A stretch of DNA of 64,000 bases from Cupriavidus pauculus (GCF_002858765.1 NZ_PJRP01000002.1:356598-420597); one strand, 5' to 3'. Counted from the stretch's first letter, positions 42,599 through 54,012 are shown. Notes: generated by a model not told the origin, from the letters alone. Numbers and translations: made by a program.

Positions 42599-43587
42599 CC
42601 GAACCGAATACCACGCAGGCACCCCCGGCGATTCTGTTCGTCGACGACGAAGCGACTGCGGTCAAGTATTTCCAGCGAGCCATTGGCCAGCTGGCGCCGG
42701 TGGTGACCGGCCAGTCCGTGGAAGAAGGCAAGGCCATGCTGGACGCCCATGCCGACAGCCTAGCCGTGCTGGTTTCAGACCAGCGCATGCCAGGCGAGTA
42801 CGGCAATGAACTGCTGCGCTATGCGCGCGAGCGCTATCCGCATATCGTGCGCATCCTGACCACGGCCTATTCCGAGCTCGACCAGACCGTCGAGGCGGTA
42901 AATCAGGGTCAGATCCATCGCTATATCAAGAAGCCATGGGACATTACCGCGCTGCGCATGGAACTGAAGCAGGCGCTGGAACTGTCCGGGCTGCGCAGGG
43001 AACGCGACCAGCTGGTGCGCGAAAAGCTGATGGTGCTGCAGAAGCAGACCGTGGCTTCGCGCGTGGGCATGATCCATGCGCTGTGCGCCAGCCTGATTGG
43101 CCCGGGCCGCTTCCAGCCTGTGGAGACCTATCTGTCCGGTACCCATCTGGCCGGGGCGCAGAACGCCGAGCCCGACTGGCAACGCCTGGACTACGCGGAT
43201 CTGGTGGGGGCGGAAAGCCAGCGCAGCGGGTCGTTTGGCCATGCCGTGAGCATCAGGCTCGCGCAATTGCGCGCGTCGGGCCGTGGCGCGGGCGATGCCC
43301 CGACGGTATTGACCGAAGCGCTGGGCGCGTCGGTGCGGCGCGACGGCGAAGTGGTGACGTGGATCACGCTTGCAACGCTGAACGAGTTTGTTTCCAAGCC
43401 GGTTGGCGAGGCCGTGTCCGACGAGCATGCGGGCTGGCTGGCCACGCTGCTGTGGCTGGAAGAAGCCGGCGGCGCGCTGCAACTGGTGCGCGAGGGCGAC
43501 GCCATCACGGCGCGTGCCGGTGTGCGTGCCGAATCGTTCGCGTCGGACCGGCTCGCGGTGTGGATCGAGGAACTGACGGAAGCATAG
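42595..43587 (+). CDS. phcQ: PhcQ, response regulator
   Basis: The 330-residue protein has a receiver (residues 10-125) with Asp-Asp FVDDEA, Asp62 in LVSDQRMPGEYG, TTAYSE and Lys in YIKKPWD, followed by a short coiled linker (ELSGLRRERDQLVREKLMVL) and about 170 residues without a known output domain. In Ralstonia PhcQ is a main path from the sensed signal to PhcA control. Start overlaps the phcR stop (ATGA). The operon ends at a hairpin shared with secF. Confidence 0.84.
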   Translation: MTEPNTTQAPPAILFVDDEATAVKYFQRAIGQLAPVVTGQSVEEGKAMLDAHADSLAVLVSDQRMPGEYGNELLRYARERYPHIVRILTTAYSELDQTVEAVNQGQIHRYIKKPWDITALRMELKQALELSGLRRERDQLVREKLMVLQKQTVASRVGMIHALCASLIGPGRFQPVETYLSGTHLAGAQNAEPDWQRLDYADLVGAESQRSGSFGHAVSIRLAQLRASGRGAGDAPTVLTEALGASVRRDGEVVTWITLATLNEFVSKPVGEAVSDEHAGWLATLLWLEEAGGALQLVREGDAITARAGVRAESFASDRLAVWIEELTEA

Positions 43588-43594
43588 GCGTGGC

Positions 43595-43626
43595 TTGCTC
43601 CGCTTTCCCATTGCATGGGAGAGCAA
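43595..43626. repeat. Single REP-like hairpin after phcQ
   Basis: TTGCTC-TCCCAT (split by five bases) pairs with ATGGGA-GAGCAA around TGC. The TCCCAT..ATGGGAGAG pattern is the same as in the ends of elements A, C and D, so it may be a lone unit of that family. Confidence 0.5.
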
Positions 43627-43643
43627 AGCGAGTCGGACCAATG

Positions 43644-43669
43644 AAAAAGGCACCCGAAGGTGCCTTTTT
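43644..43669. terminator. Bidirectional terminator between phcQ and secF
   Basis: AAAAAGGCACC-CGAA-GGTGCCTTTTT, perfect 11-bp stem between convergent genes. Confidence 0.93.
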
Positions 43670-43686
43670 CTTTTGCCGCGTGGCCG

Positions 43687-44658
43687 TCAGGCCTGCGCCC
43701 CGAAGTTGGGGTCGTTGCGGTCGGTGGCGTCGCCTTTCTTGTCGCCCTTGACCAGGTCTTCGCGCTTCACGCCCAGCCACATGGCCAGCGCCGCGGCCAC
43801 GAACACCGACGAGTAGATACCGAACAGGATACCCACGGTCAGGGCCAGCGCGAAGTAGTGCAGCGTGGGGCCGCCGAAGAAGAACATCGACAGCACCATC
43901 ATTTCGGTCGAGCCGTGGGTGATGATGGTCCGCGACATCGTGCTGGTAATCGCGTGGTCGATCACCTCGTGCGTGCTCATCTTGCGGTACTTGCGGAAGG
44001 CCTCGCGGATCCGGTCGAAAATCACCACCGACTCGTTCACGGAGTAGCCCAGCACCGCCAGGATGGCCGCCAGCACCGACAGCGAGAATTCCCACTGGAA
44101 GAACGCGAAAAAGCCCAGGATGATGACCACGTCGTGCAGGTTGGCGATGATGCCGGCCACCGCAAACTTCCACTCGAAGCGGAACGACAGGTAGATCACG
44201 ATACCGGCCACCACGCACAGCAGCGCCAGCAGGCCGTCTGTAGCCAGCTCCTTGCCCACCTGCGGGCCCACGAACTCCACGCGCTGCAGTTTCACGTCAG
44301 GCGTGGCTGCCGTCAGGGCACCCATCACCTGTTCGCTTTGCTGCGCCGAGGTCACGGGCTTGCCGTCCGGACCCTTCTGCAGCGGCAGGCGGATCATCAC
44401 GTCGCGCGAGGTGCCGAAGTTCTGCACTTGCACGTCGGTGTAGCCGAGCTTGCTGACCTGGCCGCGGATCTTCTCCAGATCGGCGGTCTGCTGGTAGTTG
44501 ACCTCCATCACCGTGCCGCCCGTGAATTCGATCGACAGGTGCAGGCCCTTGTGCCAGAGGAAGAAAACAGCGGCGGCAAACGTCAGGAAGGACACCACGT
44601 TGAAGATCAACGCGTGCTTCATGAACGGAATGTCGCGCTTGATGCGGAAAAATTCCAT
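43687..44658 (-). CDS. secF: Protein translocase subunit SecF
   Basis: SecF works with SecD to use proton flow to finish protein export at the inner membrane. The 323-residue protein has six helices, the periplasmic domain beginning with LSIEFTGGTVMEVNYQQ, and the motif GYSVNESVVIFDRIREAFR in the membrane region. It is the last gene of queA-tgt-yajC-secD-secF. Confidence 0.96.
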   Translation of the reverse strand: MEFFRIKRDIPFMKHALIFNVVSFLTFAAAVFFLWHKGLHLSIEFTGGTVMEVNYQQTADLEKIRGQVSKLGYTDVQVQNFGTSRDVMIRLPLQKGPDGKPVTSAQQSEQVMGALTAATPDVKLQRVEFVGPQVGKELATDGLLALLCVVAGIVIYLSFRFEWKFAVAGIIANLHDVVIILGFFAFFQWEFSLSVLAAILAVLGYSVNESVVIFDRIREAFRKYRKMSTHEVIDHAITSTMSRTIITHGSTEMMVLSMFFFGGPTLHYFALALTVGILFGIYSSVFVAAALAMWLGVKREDLVKGDKKGDATDRNDPNFGAQA

Positions 44659-44682
44659 GATGTGTTCCTGGTGTGTCCTGGC

Positions 44683-46545
44683 TTACTTGACGGCCGGGGT
44701 GTCGGCGTCCGGCTTCCAGACCTGGCCGATGGCCAGGCTCTGCAGTTTCTTCTTGCGGCCATACCAGAGGTTGACCAGACCGCGGTTGAAGAACACCGCC
44801 GAGAACATCGACGTCAGAATACCCAGGCAGTGAACCACGGCGAAGCCGCGGACCGGGCCCGAGCCAAAGGCCAGCAGCGCCAGGCCGGCGATCAGCGTGG
44901 TCACGTTCGAGTCCAGGATGGTGGCCCAGGCGCGGTCGAAGCCAATGGCGATGGCCATCTGCGGCGACGCGCCGGCGCGCAGTTCCTCGCGGATCCGCTC
45001 GTTGATCAGCACGTTCGCGTCGATGGCCATGCCGAGCACCAGCGCGATAGCGGCAATGCCGGGCAGCGTCAGCGTGGCCTGCAGCATCGACAGCACCGCG
45101 ATCAGCAGCAGCAGGTTGATGCCGAGTGCGAACACCGAAAACACGCCGAACAGCATGTAGTACAGGACCATGAACGCCGCGATGGCGGCAAAGCCGTAGG
45201 CCACCGAATCGAAGCCCTTCTGGATGTTGTCGGCACCCAGCGACGGGCCGATCGTGCGTTCCTCGATGATTTCCATCGGGGCGGCCAGCGAACCGGCGCG
45301 CAGCAGCAGGGCCAGGTCATTGGCCGCCTCGGTCGAGTACGAGCCGGTGATCTGGAAGCTGGAACCGAGTTCCGACTGGATCGTGGCCACGGTCAGCACT
45401 TCGCCCTTGCCCTTCTCGAACAGCACGATGCCCATCGGCTTGCCGATGTTCTCGCGCGACACATCGCGCAGCACGCGGCCGCCCTGGGCGTCGAGCTTGA
45501 TGTTCACGGACGGGCGCTGGTTCTGGTCGAAGCCGGCCGACGCGCTTTCAATGCGGTCGCCGGTGAAGATCACCTGCTTGCGCAGCATGACCGGAGCGCC
45601 GTTGCCTTGCGTGAACAGCTCGTCGCCAAACGGCACGGGGTCGCCCGGACGCGGGTTGCGCACGGCCGGATCGGCCAGGCGGGCTTCCAGCGTGGCGGTG
45701 CGGCCGATGATGTCCTTGGCCTTGGCGGTGTCCTGCACGCCCGGCAGCTGCACGACGATACGGTCGGAGCCCTGCTGCTGGATGACGGGCTCGGCCACGC
45801 CGAGTTCGTTCACGCGATTGTGCAGCGTGGTGATGTTCTGCTTGACCGCGGCGTCCTGAACCGCCTTGCGGGCGGCATCGGTGAACACGCCCACGACGTT
45901 GGTGCCGTCGATCGAGAAGGCCAGTTCGCGCAGGTTGTCGGCCAGGATGCTGCGTGCACGGTTGGCGTCGTCGGCGGTGCTGAAGCGCACGGTCAGGCGG
46001 TCGCCGTCGCGCTCGATGCCGCCGTGGCGCACGTTCTTGTCGCGCAGCAGCGTGCGGGCGTCGCCAGACAGGCTGTCGAGCTTCTTGTCGACGGCGCCCT
46101 TCATGTCTACCTGCAGCAGGAAGTGCACGCCACCGCGCAAGTCCAGGCCCAGGTACATCGGCAGCGCGTGCAGCGCGGTCAGCCAGCGCGGCGAGCCCGA
46201 CAGCAGGTTCAGCGCCACCACGTACGTGGGGTCGTTGGCGTCGGGGTTGAGCGAGCGGGACAGCACGTCCTTGGCCTTGAGCTGCTCGTCGGTGGTGCGG
46301 AAGCGCGCCTTGACCGAGCCCGATTGCCCTGCCACGTCATAGAAGATGCCGTCCGGCTGCAGCTGGTTCTGCGCCAGGATTTCCTCCACATGCTTCTGCA
46401 TGGACAGGTCGACCTTGACAGTGGCCTTGGCCGACGATACCTGGACAGCGGGGGCCTCGCCGAAGAAGTTCGGCAAGGTGTAGGTGATACCGATGGCGAG
46501 GGCCACCAGGATCACGATGTATTTCCAAAGCGGATAGCGATTCAT
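44683..46545 (-). CDS. secD: Protein translocase subunit SecD
   Basis: The 620-residue protein starts MNRYPLWKYIVILVAL, has LGLDLRGGVHFLLQVD in the first periplasmic domain, and the membrane motif LGMAIDANVLINERIREEL. The long periplasmic region is typical. secF follows after 24 bp. A 212-bp leader separates it from yajC and holds a hairpin. Confidence 0.97.
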   Translation of the reverse strand: MNRYPLWKYIVILVALAIGITYTLPNFFGEAPAVQVSSAKATVKVDLSMQKHVEEILAQNQLQPDGIFYDVAGQSGSVKARFRTTDEQLKAKDVLSRSLNPDANDPTYVVALNLLSGSPRWLTALHALPMYLGLDLRGGVHFLLQVDMKGAVDKKLDSLSGDARTLLRDKNVRHGGIERDGDRLTVRFSTADDANRARSILADNLRELAFSIDGTNVVGVFTDAARKAVQDAAVKQNITTLHNRVNELGVAEPVIQQQGSDRIVVQLPGVQDTAKAKDIIGRTATLEARLADPAVRNPRPGDPVPFGDELFTQGNGAPVMLRKQVIFTGDRIESASAGFDQNQRPSVNIKLDAQGGRVLRDVSRENIGKPMGIVLFEKGKGEVLTVATIQSELGSSFQITGSYSTEAANDLALLLRAGSLAAPMEIIEERTIGPSLGADNIQKGFDSVAYGFAAIAAFMVLYYMLFGVFSVFALGINLLLLIAVLSMLQATLTLPGIAAIALVLGMAIDANVLINERIREELRAGASPQMAIAIGFDRAWATILDSNVTTLIAGLALLAFGSGPVRGFAVVHCLGILTSMFSAVFFNRGLVNLWYGRKKKLQSLAIGQVWKPDADTPAVK

Positions 46546-46642
46546 CTTTGGCCAGTCATTGCAGTTGGCATGCCGACAAGTCGCGCACGAGGCGCGCCGG
46601 TTCGGCGGGACCGGTTGGCAAACAGCCGCCTGGCAGCGCTGT

Positions 46643-46663
46643 CACGGTTCAGCAAGAACCGTG
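46643..46663. promoter_or_regulatory. Hairpin in the yajC-secD spacer
   Basis: CACGGTTC (46643-46650) and GAACCGTG (46656-46663) pair perfectly around AGCAA. No T-tract follows on the minus strand, so it is more likely a leader structure than a terminator. Confidence 0.4.
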
Positions 46664-46757
46664 GAGGCTGGTGCAGGCGGCTGCGCAGGGCAGGGTCGGC
46701 GGAGCGTCTGGCGCCACACGACACCTGCCAGGATCAGGCTGGGAAGACCGTCCGGGC

Positions 46758-47084
46758 TCAGAGCGACTTCAGCGAGCCCTTCGGCAGCACGGTGGTCACG
46801 GCGTTCTTCTGCACGGTGATTTCCGTGCCTTCGGCCACTTCCAGCGTCACGTAGTTCTCGTTGACCTTGACCACACGGCCCAGGATACCGCCGGCGGTCA
46901 CGACTTCGTCGTTCTTTGCCAGGGCTTCCAGCATAGCCTTCGATTCCTTCTGGCGCTTCATCTGAGGGCGGATCATGATGAACCACAGCACCGCGAACAT
47001 CAGGATGATCGGCAGGAAGCTCATCAGGCCACCAGCCGCGCCGCCGACACCGGCGGTCTGCGCAAAAGCGTTCGAAATCAGCAC
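46758..47084 (-). CDS. yajC: Preprotein translocase accessory subunit YajC
   Basis: The 108-residue protein has one N-terminal membrane helix (FLPIILMFAVLWFIMIRPQMKRQ) and the YajC motif AKNDEVVTAGGILGRVVKVNENYV. It binds SecDF. Position in front of secD is the conserved one. Confidence 0.96.
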   Translation of the reverse strand: MLISNAFAQTAGVGGAAGGLMSFLPIILMFAVLWFIMIRPQMKRQKESKAMLEALAKNDEVVTAGGILGRVVKVNENYVTLEVAEGTEITVQKNAVTTVLPKGSLKSL

Positions 47085-47180
47085 GTTACTTCTCCGTCAC
47101 AAAGGTCAATCAGGGAATCGGGCATTCTATCACCCGGTTGTTGTCCCGCCTTGGCATTCTAGGGCGAATTACGGGTTTGT

Positions 47181-47228
47181 TCGGGGTGCTTTAAAAGTAC
47201 TTTGCGTACGTTGCAGAAAACACCCCGA
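47181..47228. promoter_or_regulatory. Inverted repeat in the tgt-yajC spacer
   Basis: TCGGGGTG (47181-47188) and CACCCCGA (47221-47228) are exact inverted copies 32 bp apart, with smaller palindromes (AAAGTACTTT, CGTACG) inside. Two TAGAAT boxes lie on the minus strand nearer yajC, so the 221-bp spacer probably contains a promoter. Confidence 0.4.
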
Positions 47229-47305
47229 CGGCGTCCGTTGCGGGCAGTTATTCGACCAGCAGGCCGCCAAAAGTTCGGCTGCCTGTCTGGTTTTCAGAAC
47301 ATTCT

Positions 47306-49521
<2,216 letters not shown>

Positions 49522-49671
49522 TGCGGTTCAGCGGGTATTCGGAGGGCAAAGCGCCAGGCAATACGCGAGCCGGGCAGCACTCCGGAACGAAGTGCCGCCG
49601 CAGGCATCGGTACGTCATGGGTACAATCGGCGAATCCGACATTGTAAGGCTTGGGCGCCCGGCTTCGCCCG

Positions 49672-51933
49672 ATGCCCGCTTGTGACCCCTATATTCCCGC
49701 GCTGATGCCAGGCACCGCCACCGACCCGATCGACGATCCTGCCCCGACGGCCGCCCAGTCCACCCCGTCCACCCCGCCTGGCGACAAGCCGGCGCGGCGC
49801 GGCGCGGCCAAGGCCGAAGCCAGGGCAGAGGCCAAAGCCGGCGCCAAAGCCGGCGACAAGGCCAAGCCGTCGTCGGCCGTGGCCCGATTGGCCAAGCTGG
49901 GCCTGAGGCGTCCGGTCGACCTGGTGTTGCACCTGCCGCTGCGCTACGAGGACGAAACCACGCTGGAGCCGATCCGCGACGCCATTCATCGCGCGGGCAT
50001 GGGCCTGGCCGCCCAGGTGGAAGGCGAGGTGGTGTCGAACGAGGTGACGTTCCGACCGCGCCGCCAGCTGGTGGTGAAGATCGCCGACGAAACGGGCGAA
50101 CTGACGCTGCGCTTCATCAATTTCTACGGCAGCCAGACCAAGCAGATGGCCGAAGGCGTGCGGCTGCGCGTCCGAGGCGAGATTCGCGGCGGCTTCTTTG
50201 GCGCGGAGATGGTCCATCCCTCGGTACGGCCGATTACGCCCGACGAACCGCTGCCGGACCGCCTGACGCCGGTCTACCCGGCCACGGCCGGCATTTCGCA
50301 GGGCTATCTGCGCAAGGCCATCGGCGGGGCGATGTCGCGCACGCCAATGCCGGAGACCTTGCCGCAGGCCATCCTGCGCGGGCCGCTGGCGCCGCTGAAG
50401 CTGACGCCGCTGATCGACTGCCTGCGCCTGCTGCATAACCCGCCACCACAGGAAAGCGAGGCCGCGCTGGCCGATCGCTCGCATCCGGCCTGGGTCCGCA
50501 TCAAGTTTGACGAACTGCTGGCGCAGCAGATCTCGCTGCGCCGCTCGCAGGCCGCGCGCAAGGAAAAGAACGCACCGCCGATGCCGCGCCGCGCCGACGG
50601 CCTGCTGACGCGCTTCCTGGCGGCGCTGCCGTTCAGGCTGACCGGCGCGCAGCAGCGCGTGGTGGAGGAAATCGCCGCCGACATGGCGCTGCCGCACCCG
50701 ATGCACCGCCTGCTGCAGGGCGACGTGGGCAGCGGCAAGACCATCGTGGCCGCGCTGGCCGCCTGCCAGGCCATCGATGCCGGCTTCCAGGCCGCGCTGA
50801 TGGCGCCGACCGAAATCCTGGCGGAGCAACACTACCGCAAGCTGTCTGCCTGGCTGGAGCCGCTGGGCGTGCCCGTGGCATGGTTGGCCGGCAGCCTCAA
50901 GACCCGCGCCAAGCGCGAAGCCGTGGCGCGGGCTGAATCGGGCGAAGCCCGGCTGGTGATCGGCACGCACGCGCTGATCCAGGACGGTGTGAAGTTCGCC
51001 AACCTGGGTTTGGCCGTGGTCGACGAGCAGCACCGCTTTGGCGTGGCGCAGCGGCTGGCACTGCGCGGAAAGGCGGGCGAAGGCGATCCGCCGACGCCCG
51101 TCGACGAGAAAGTGGCGCACCAGTTGATGATGTCGGCCACCCCGATTCCCCGCACGCTGGCGATGACGTACTACGCCGACCTCGACGTGTCGGTGATCGA
51201 CGAATTGCCGCCGGGCCGCACCCCGATCGTGACGCGCCTGGTCAACGATGCGCGCCGTGACGAGGTGATCGAGCGCGTGCATCACGCGGCCGCCGAAGGG
51301 CGCCAGGTCTACTGGGTGTGTCCGCTGATCGAGGAAAGCGAGGCGCTGCAGCTGCAGACCGCCGTGGAAACCTTCGAGACGCTGGTGGCCGCGCTGCCCG
51401 ACCTGCGCGTGGGGCTGGTGCATGGCCGCCTGCCGCCTGCCGCGAAGGCGGCCGTGATGGACGATTTCAGCGCCAACCGCCTGCAGGTGCTGGTGGCGAC
51501 CACCGTGATCGAAGTGGGCGTGGACGTCCCCAACGCATCGCTGATGGTGATCGAGCATGCCGAGCGCTTCGGTCTGGCGCAGTTGCACCAGCTGCGCGGA
51601 CGCGTGGGACGCGGCAGCGCGGAATCGGTCTGTCTGCTGATGTACCAGGCGCCGTTGTCGCCGACGGCGCGTGAACGCCTGGCGACGATGCGCGAGACCA
51701 CCGATGGCTTCGAGATCGCCCGGCGAGACCTGCAGATCCGCGGGCCGGGCGAGTTCCTGGGCGCGCGGCAGTCGGGCGAGGCCATGTTGCGCTTTGCCGA
51801 TCTGGAAACCGATGCCTGGCTGGTCGACTATGCCCAGGAGGCCGCCGAACAGATGCTGGAGCGGTTTCCAGAGGCGGTTGAAGCACATTTGTTGCGCTGG
51901 CTGGGCGGGCGCGAGCACTTTCTGAAGGCGTAG
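49672..51933 (+). CDS. recG: ATP-dependent DNA helicase RecG
   Basis: RecG remodels stalled replication forks and recombination junctions. The protein has a wedge domain (LVLHLPLRYEDET), Walker A GDVGSGKT, the DEQH box VVDEQHRFGVAQR, MMSATPIPRTLAMTYY, and the C-terminal helicase half with RVGRGSAESVC. An N-terminal extension of about 60 residues is rich in Ala/Lys/Glu repeats (AKAEARAEAKAGAKAGDKAK). ATG 49672 gives 753 residues; TTG 49651 and ATG 49705 are alternatives. A TACAAT box lies at 49623-49628. Confidence 0.95.
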   Translation: MPACDPYIPALMPGTATDPIDDPAPTAAQSTPSTPPGDKPARRGAAKAEARAEAKAGAKAGDKAKPSSAVARLAKLGLRRPVDLVLHLPLRYEDETTLEPIRDAIHRAGMGLAAQVEGEVVSNEVTFRPRRQLVVKIADETGELTLRFINFYGSQTKQMAEGVRLRVRGEIRGGFFGAEMVHPSVRPITPDEPLPDRLTPVYPATAGISQGYLRKAIGGAMSRTPMPETLPQAILRGPLAPLKLTPLIDCLRLLHNPPPQESEAALADRSHPAWVRIKFDELLAQQISLRRSQAARKEKNAPPMPRRADGLLTRFLAALPFRLTGAQQRVVEEIAADMALPHPMHRLLQGDVGSGKTIVAALAACQAIDAGFQAALMAPTEILAEQHYRKLSAWLEPLGVPVAWLAGSLKTRAKREAVARAESGEARLVIGTHALIQDGVKFANLGLAVVDEQHRFGVAQRLALRGKAGEGDPPTPVDEKVAHQLMMSATPIPRTLAMTYYADLDVSVIDELPPGRTPIVTRLVNDARRDEVIERVHHAAAEGRQVYWVCPLIEESEALQLQTAVETFETLVAALPDLRVGLVHGRLPPAAKAAVMDDFSANRLQVLVATTVIEVGVDVPNASLMVIEHAERFGLAQLHQLRGRVGRGSAESVCLLMYQAPLSPTARERLATMRETTDGFEIARRDLQIRGPGEFLGARQSGEAMLRFADLETDAWLVDYAQEAAEQMLERFPEAVEAHLLRWLGGREHFLKA

Positions 51934-52023
51934 ACGCTGTCAGGCGGAGTCGTCTGATGGGTCAGTAAAAGTGGTGCATGGCTGACATTGCTTCGACGAT
52001 CTGACAGACGACGCAATCGAAGC

Positions 52024-52029
52024 TAAAAT
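52024..52029 (+). promoter_or_regulatory. -10 box of oxyR
   Basis: TAAAAT 28 bp ahead of the oxyR ATG. Confidence 0.4.
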
Positions 52030-52056
52030 CTATCGCCTAACCGGATTTGATTAATC

Positions 52057-53013
52057 ATGACGCTCACCGAACTCAAGTACATCGTCGCCGTAGCGCGCGA
52101 GCGCCATTTCGGCCGGGCGGCCGAGGCGTGCTTCGTTTCGCAGCCGACGCTGTCGGTTGCCATCAAGAAGCTGGAAGACGAGCTCACCGTGCAGATTTTC
52201 GAGCGCGGCACGTCCGAGGTGTCGGTGACGGCCATCGGCGAACAGATCGTGGCGCAGGCCCAGCGCGTGCTGGAACAGACCATGGCAATTCGTGAAATCG
52301 CCAAGCAGGGCAAGGATCCGCTGGCCGGTCCGCTGCGCGTGGGCGTCATCTACACGATCGGGCCGTACCTGCTGCCGGCGCTGGTCAAGCAGATGATCGA
52401 CACCGTGCCGCAGATGCCGCTGATGCTGCAGGAAAACTACACGAACAAGCTGATCGAACTGCTCAAGCAGGGTGAAATCGACTGCGCGATCATGGCCGAG
52501 CCGTTCCCGGATTCGGGCCTGATGGTGCGTCCGCTCTATGACGAGCCGTTCGTGGTGGCCGTGCCGCGCGGACACAAGCTGGCCGAGCAGACCAAGGTGG
52601 ACCCCGACGAACTGAAGCAGCAGACCATGCTGCTGCTGGGCAGCGGCCATTGTTTCCGCGACCACGTGCTGGGCGTGTGTCCGGAGCTATCGCGCTTCTC
52701 GCAGGCGGCGGACGGCATCCAGAAGACGTTCGAGGGTTCGTCGCTCGAGACCATTCGCCATATGGTGGCCAGCGGCGTGGGCATCACGGTGCTGCCGCGC
52801 ACGTCGGTGCCCGATCTCAAGCCGCGCAACGACATGCTGTCCTATGTGCCGTTTGCCGATCCCGTGCCCGACCGTCGCGTGGTGCTGGCCTGGCGCAAGA
52901 GCTTTACGCGCCTGCCCGCCATGGAGGCGCTGGCCAACGCGGTGACGGCCTGTGACCTGCCCGGGGTGCACAGGATCAACAGCACGCCGGCCGAGGAAGC
53001 CGTGGCCGCCTGA
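52057..53013 (+). CDS. oxyR: Hydrogen peroxide-sensing regulator OxyR
   Basis: The 318-residue LysR-family protein has its helix-turn-helix at residues 16-40 (HFGRAAEACFVSQPTLSVAI) and the redox pair Cys199 and Cys208 in GSGHCFRDHVLGVCPE, exactly the OxyR spacing; peroxide links the two and turns the protein into an activator. recG next to oxyR is a known arrangement. Dps, a classic OxyR target, is close downstream, and an OxyR-like site lies between. Confidence 0.95.
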   Translation: MTLTELKYIVAVARERHFGRAAEACFVSQPTLSVAIKKLEDELTVQIFERGTSEVSVTAIGEQIVAQAQRVLEQTMAIREIAKQGKDPLAGPLRVGVIYTIGPYLLPALVKQMIDTVPQMPLMLQENYTNKLIELLKQGEIDCAIMAEPFPDSGLMVRPLYDEPFVVAVPRGHKLAEQTKVDPDELKQQTMLLLGSGHCFRDHVLGVCPELSRFSQAADGIQKTFEGSSLETIRHMVASGVGITVLPRTSVPDLKPRNDMLSYVPFADPVPDRRVVLAWRKSFTRLPAMEALANAVTACDLPGVHRINSTPAEEAVAA

Positions 53014-53041
53014 TCCGGCACCTGGACGACGCGATTTTTTG

Positions 53042-53068
53042 AACGGCAGGGGCGACCCTGCCGTTTTG
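53042..53068 (+). terminator. Terminator of oxyR
   Basis: AACGGCAGGG (53042-53051), loop GCGA, CCCTGCCGTT (53056-53065), then TTG/T-rich. Confidence 0.85.
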
Positions 53069-53123
53069 CTTTGAGCGTCGCAATCTCCACATTCATACCA
53101 GATCCCATATGCAAGACATGGAT

Positions 53124-53138
53124 ATAGCAATCGCCTAT
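53124..53138. promoter_or_regulatory. OxyR-like half operator
   Basis: ATAG-N7-CTAT (53124-53127 and 53135-53138) matches one half of the OxyR consensus. The second half expected seven bases on is poor, but further ATAG tetramers occur at 53160, 53172 and 53183. It is 120 bp upstream of the small membrane protein gene. Confidence 0.45.
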
Positions 53139-53257
53139 TCAATAGTTTGAAATTATCAAATAGTCACATCGATAGCACGCGAATAGACTTATTCCATCGG
53201 TCGCAGGGCACACCAGGCGGATGTGCCGGACCCTTGGAACAGATGTGGAGAATCGTC

Positions 53258-53443
53258 ATGGCAATGCTGAATCTTTTTGTGAGCGAATTCCGGCAGTTGA
53301 AGTCCGACGCGGCGCGGGATGGCGATGCCGGACGGCTGCACCGCAAGGTGGTGCGCAAGGAAATCGGCATGGCCGTGGTTGCGCTGGGGGCGATGGTCAT
53401 GTTCCTCGATGCCGCGCAGGGGCTGTCCGTCCTTGTGACTTGA
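53258..53443 (+). CDS. Small membrane protein, 61 residues
   Basis: Not recognised. MAMLNLFVSEFRQLKSDA is followed by a basic stretch (GRLHRKVVRKEIG) and one hydrophobic helix (MAVVALGAMVMFLDAA). GGAG lies seven bases before ATG 53258, which decides the start; the frame is open from 53147. It sits between oxyR and dps with an OxyR-like site ahead, so a role in the oxidative stress response is possible but inferred. Confidence 0.6.
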   Translation: MAMLNLFVSEFRQLKSDAARDGDAGRLHRKVVRKEIGMAVVALGAMVMFLDAAQGLSVLVT

Positions 53444-53526
53444 ACCTGATACGATAATGGCCGCTGTTCGTCCGTGTAGCGCGGGCGGTCGATCCTCGTG
53501 GCCAGACCAGAATGGAGCTTAGAAAA

Positions 53527-54012
53527 ATGGCAAAGAAGAATGAGATGAGCGTGAACATCGGTATTTCGGACAAGGACCGCAAGAAGATCGCGGAAGGCCT
53601 GAGCAAGCTGCTGGCTGACACCTACACCCTCTATCTCAAGACCCACAACTTCCACTGGAACGTGACGGGCCCGATGTTCAACACGCTGCATACCATGTTC
53701 GAGACGCAGTACACCGAACTGGCGCTGGCGGTTGACGCGATTGCCGAACGGATTCGCGCGCTGGGCTACCCGGCACCGGGTACCTACAAGGAATACGCGA
53801 AACTGTCGTCGATCGCCGAGGAAGAGGGCGTGCCCGAGGCCACCGAGATGATTCGCAAGCTCGTGGAAGGCCAGGAGGCCGTGGTGCGCACCGCGCGTTC
53901 GCTGTTTGCCGTGATCGACGCCGCGGGCGACGAGCCGTCGGCAGACCTGCTGACCCAGCGCATGCAGACGCACGAGAAGACGGCGTGGATGCTGCGCTCG
54001 CTGCTGGCCTGA
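53527..54012 (+). CDS. dps: Dps family DNA-binding ferritin
   Basis: Dps forms 12-subunit shells that store iron and remove peroxide. From ATG 53527 it has 161 residues, beginning with a Lys-rich tail (MAKKNEMS) and containing the ferroxidase segment [18 protein letters not shown] and the acidic partner region [15 protein letters not shown] at 53514-53517 suits ATG 53527 better than ATG 53512. Close to oxyR, its expected regulator. Confidence 0.94.
   Translation: MAKKNEMSVNIGISDKDRKKIAEGLSKLLADTYTLYLKTHNFHWNVTGPMFNTLHTMFETQYTELALAVDAIAERIRALGYPAPGTYKEYAKLSSIAEEEGVPEATEMIRKLVEGQEAVVRTARSLFAVIDAAGDEPSADLLTQRMQTHEKTAWMLRSLLA

Noticed and set aside
43660..46854. A 1064-codon open frame on the plus strand
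   Set aside because: It is the antisense of secF and secD, both of which are certain; composition is that of a shadow frame.
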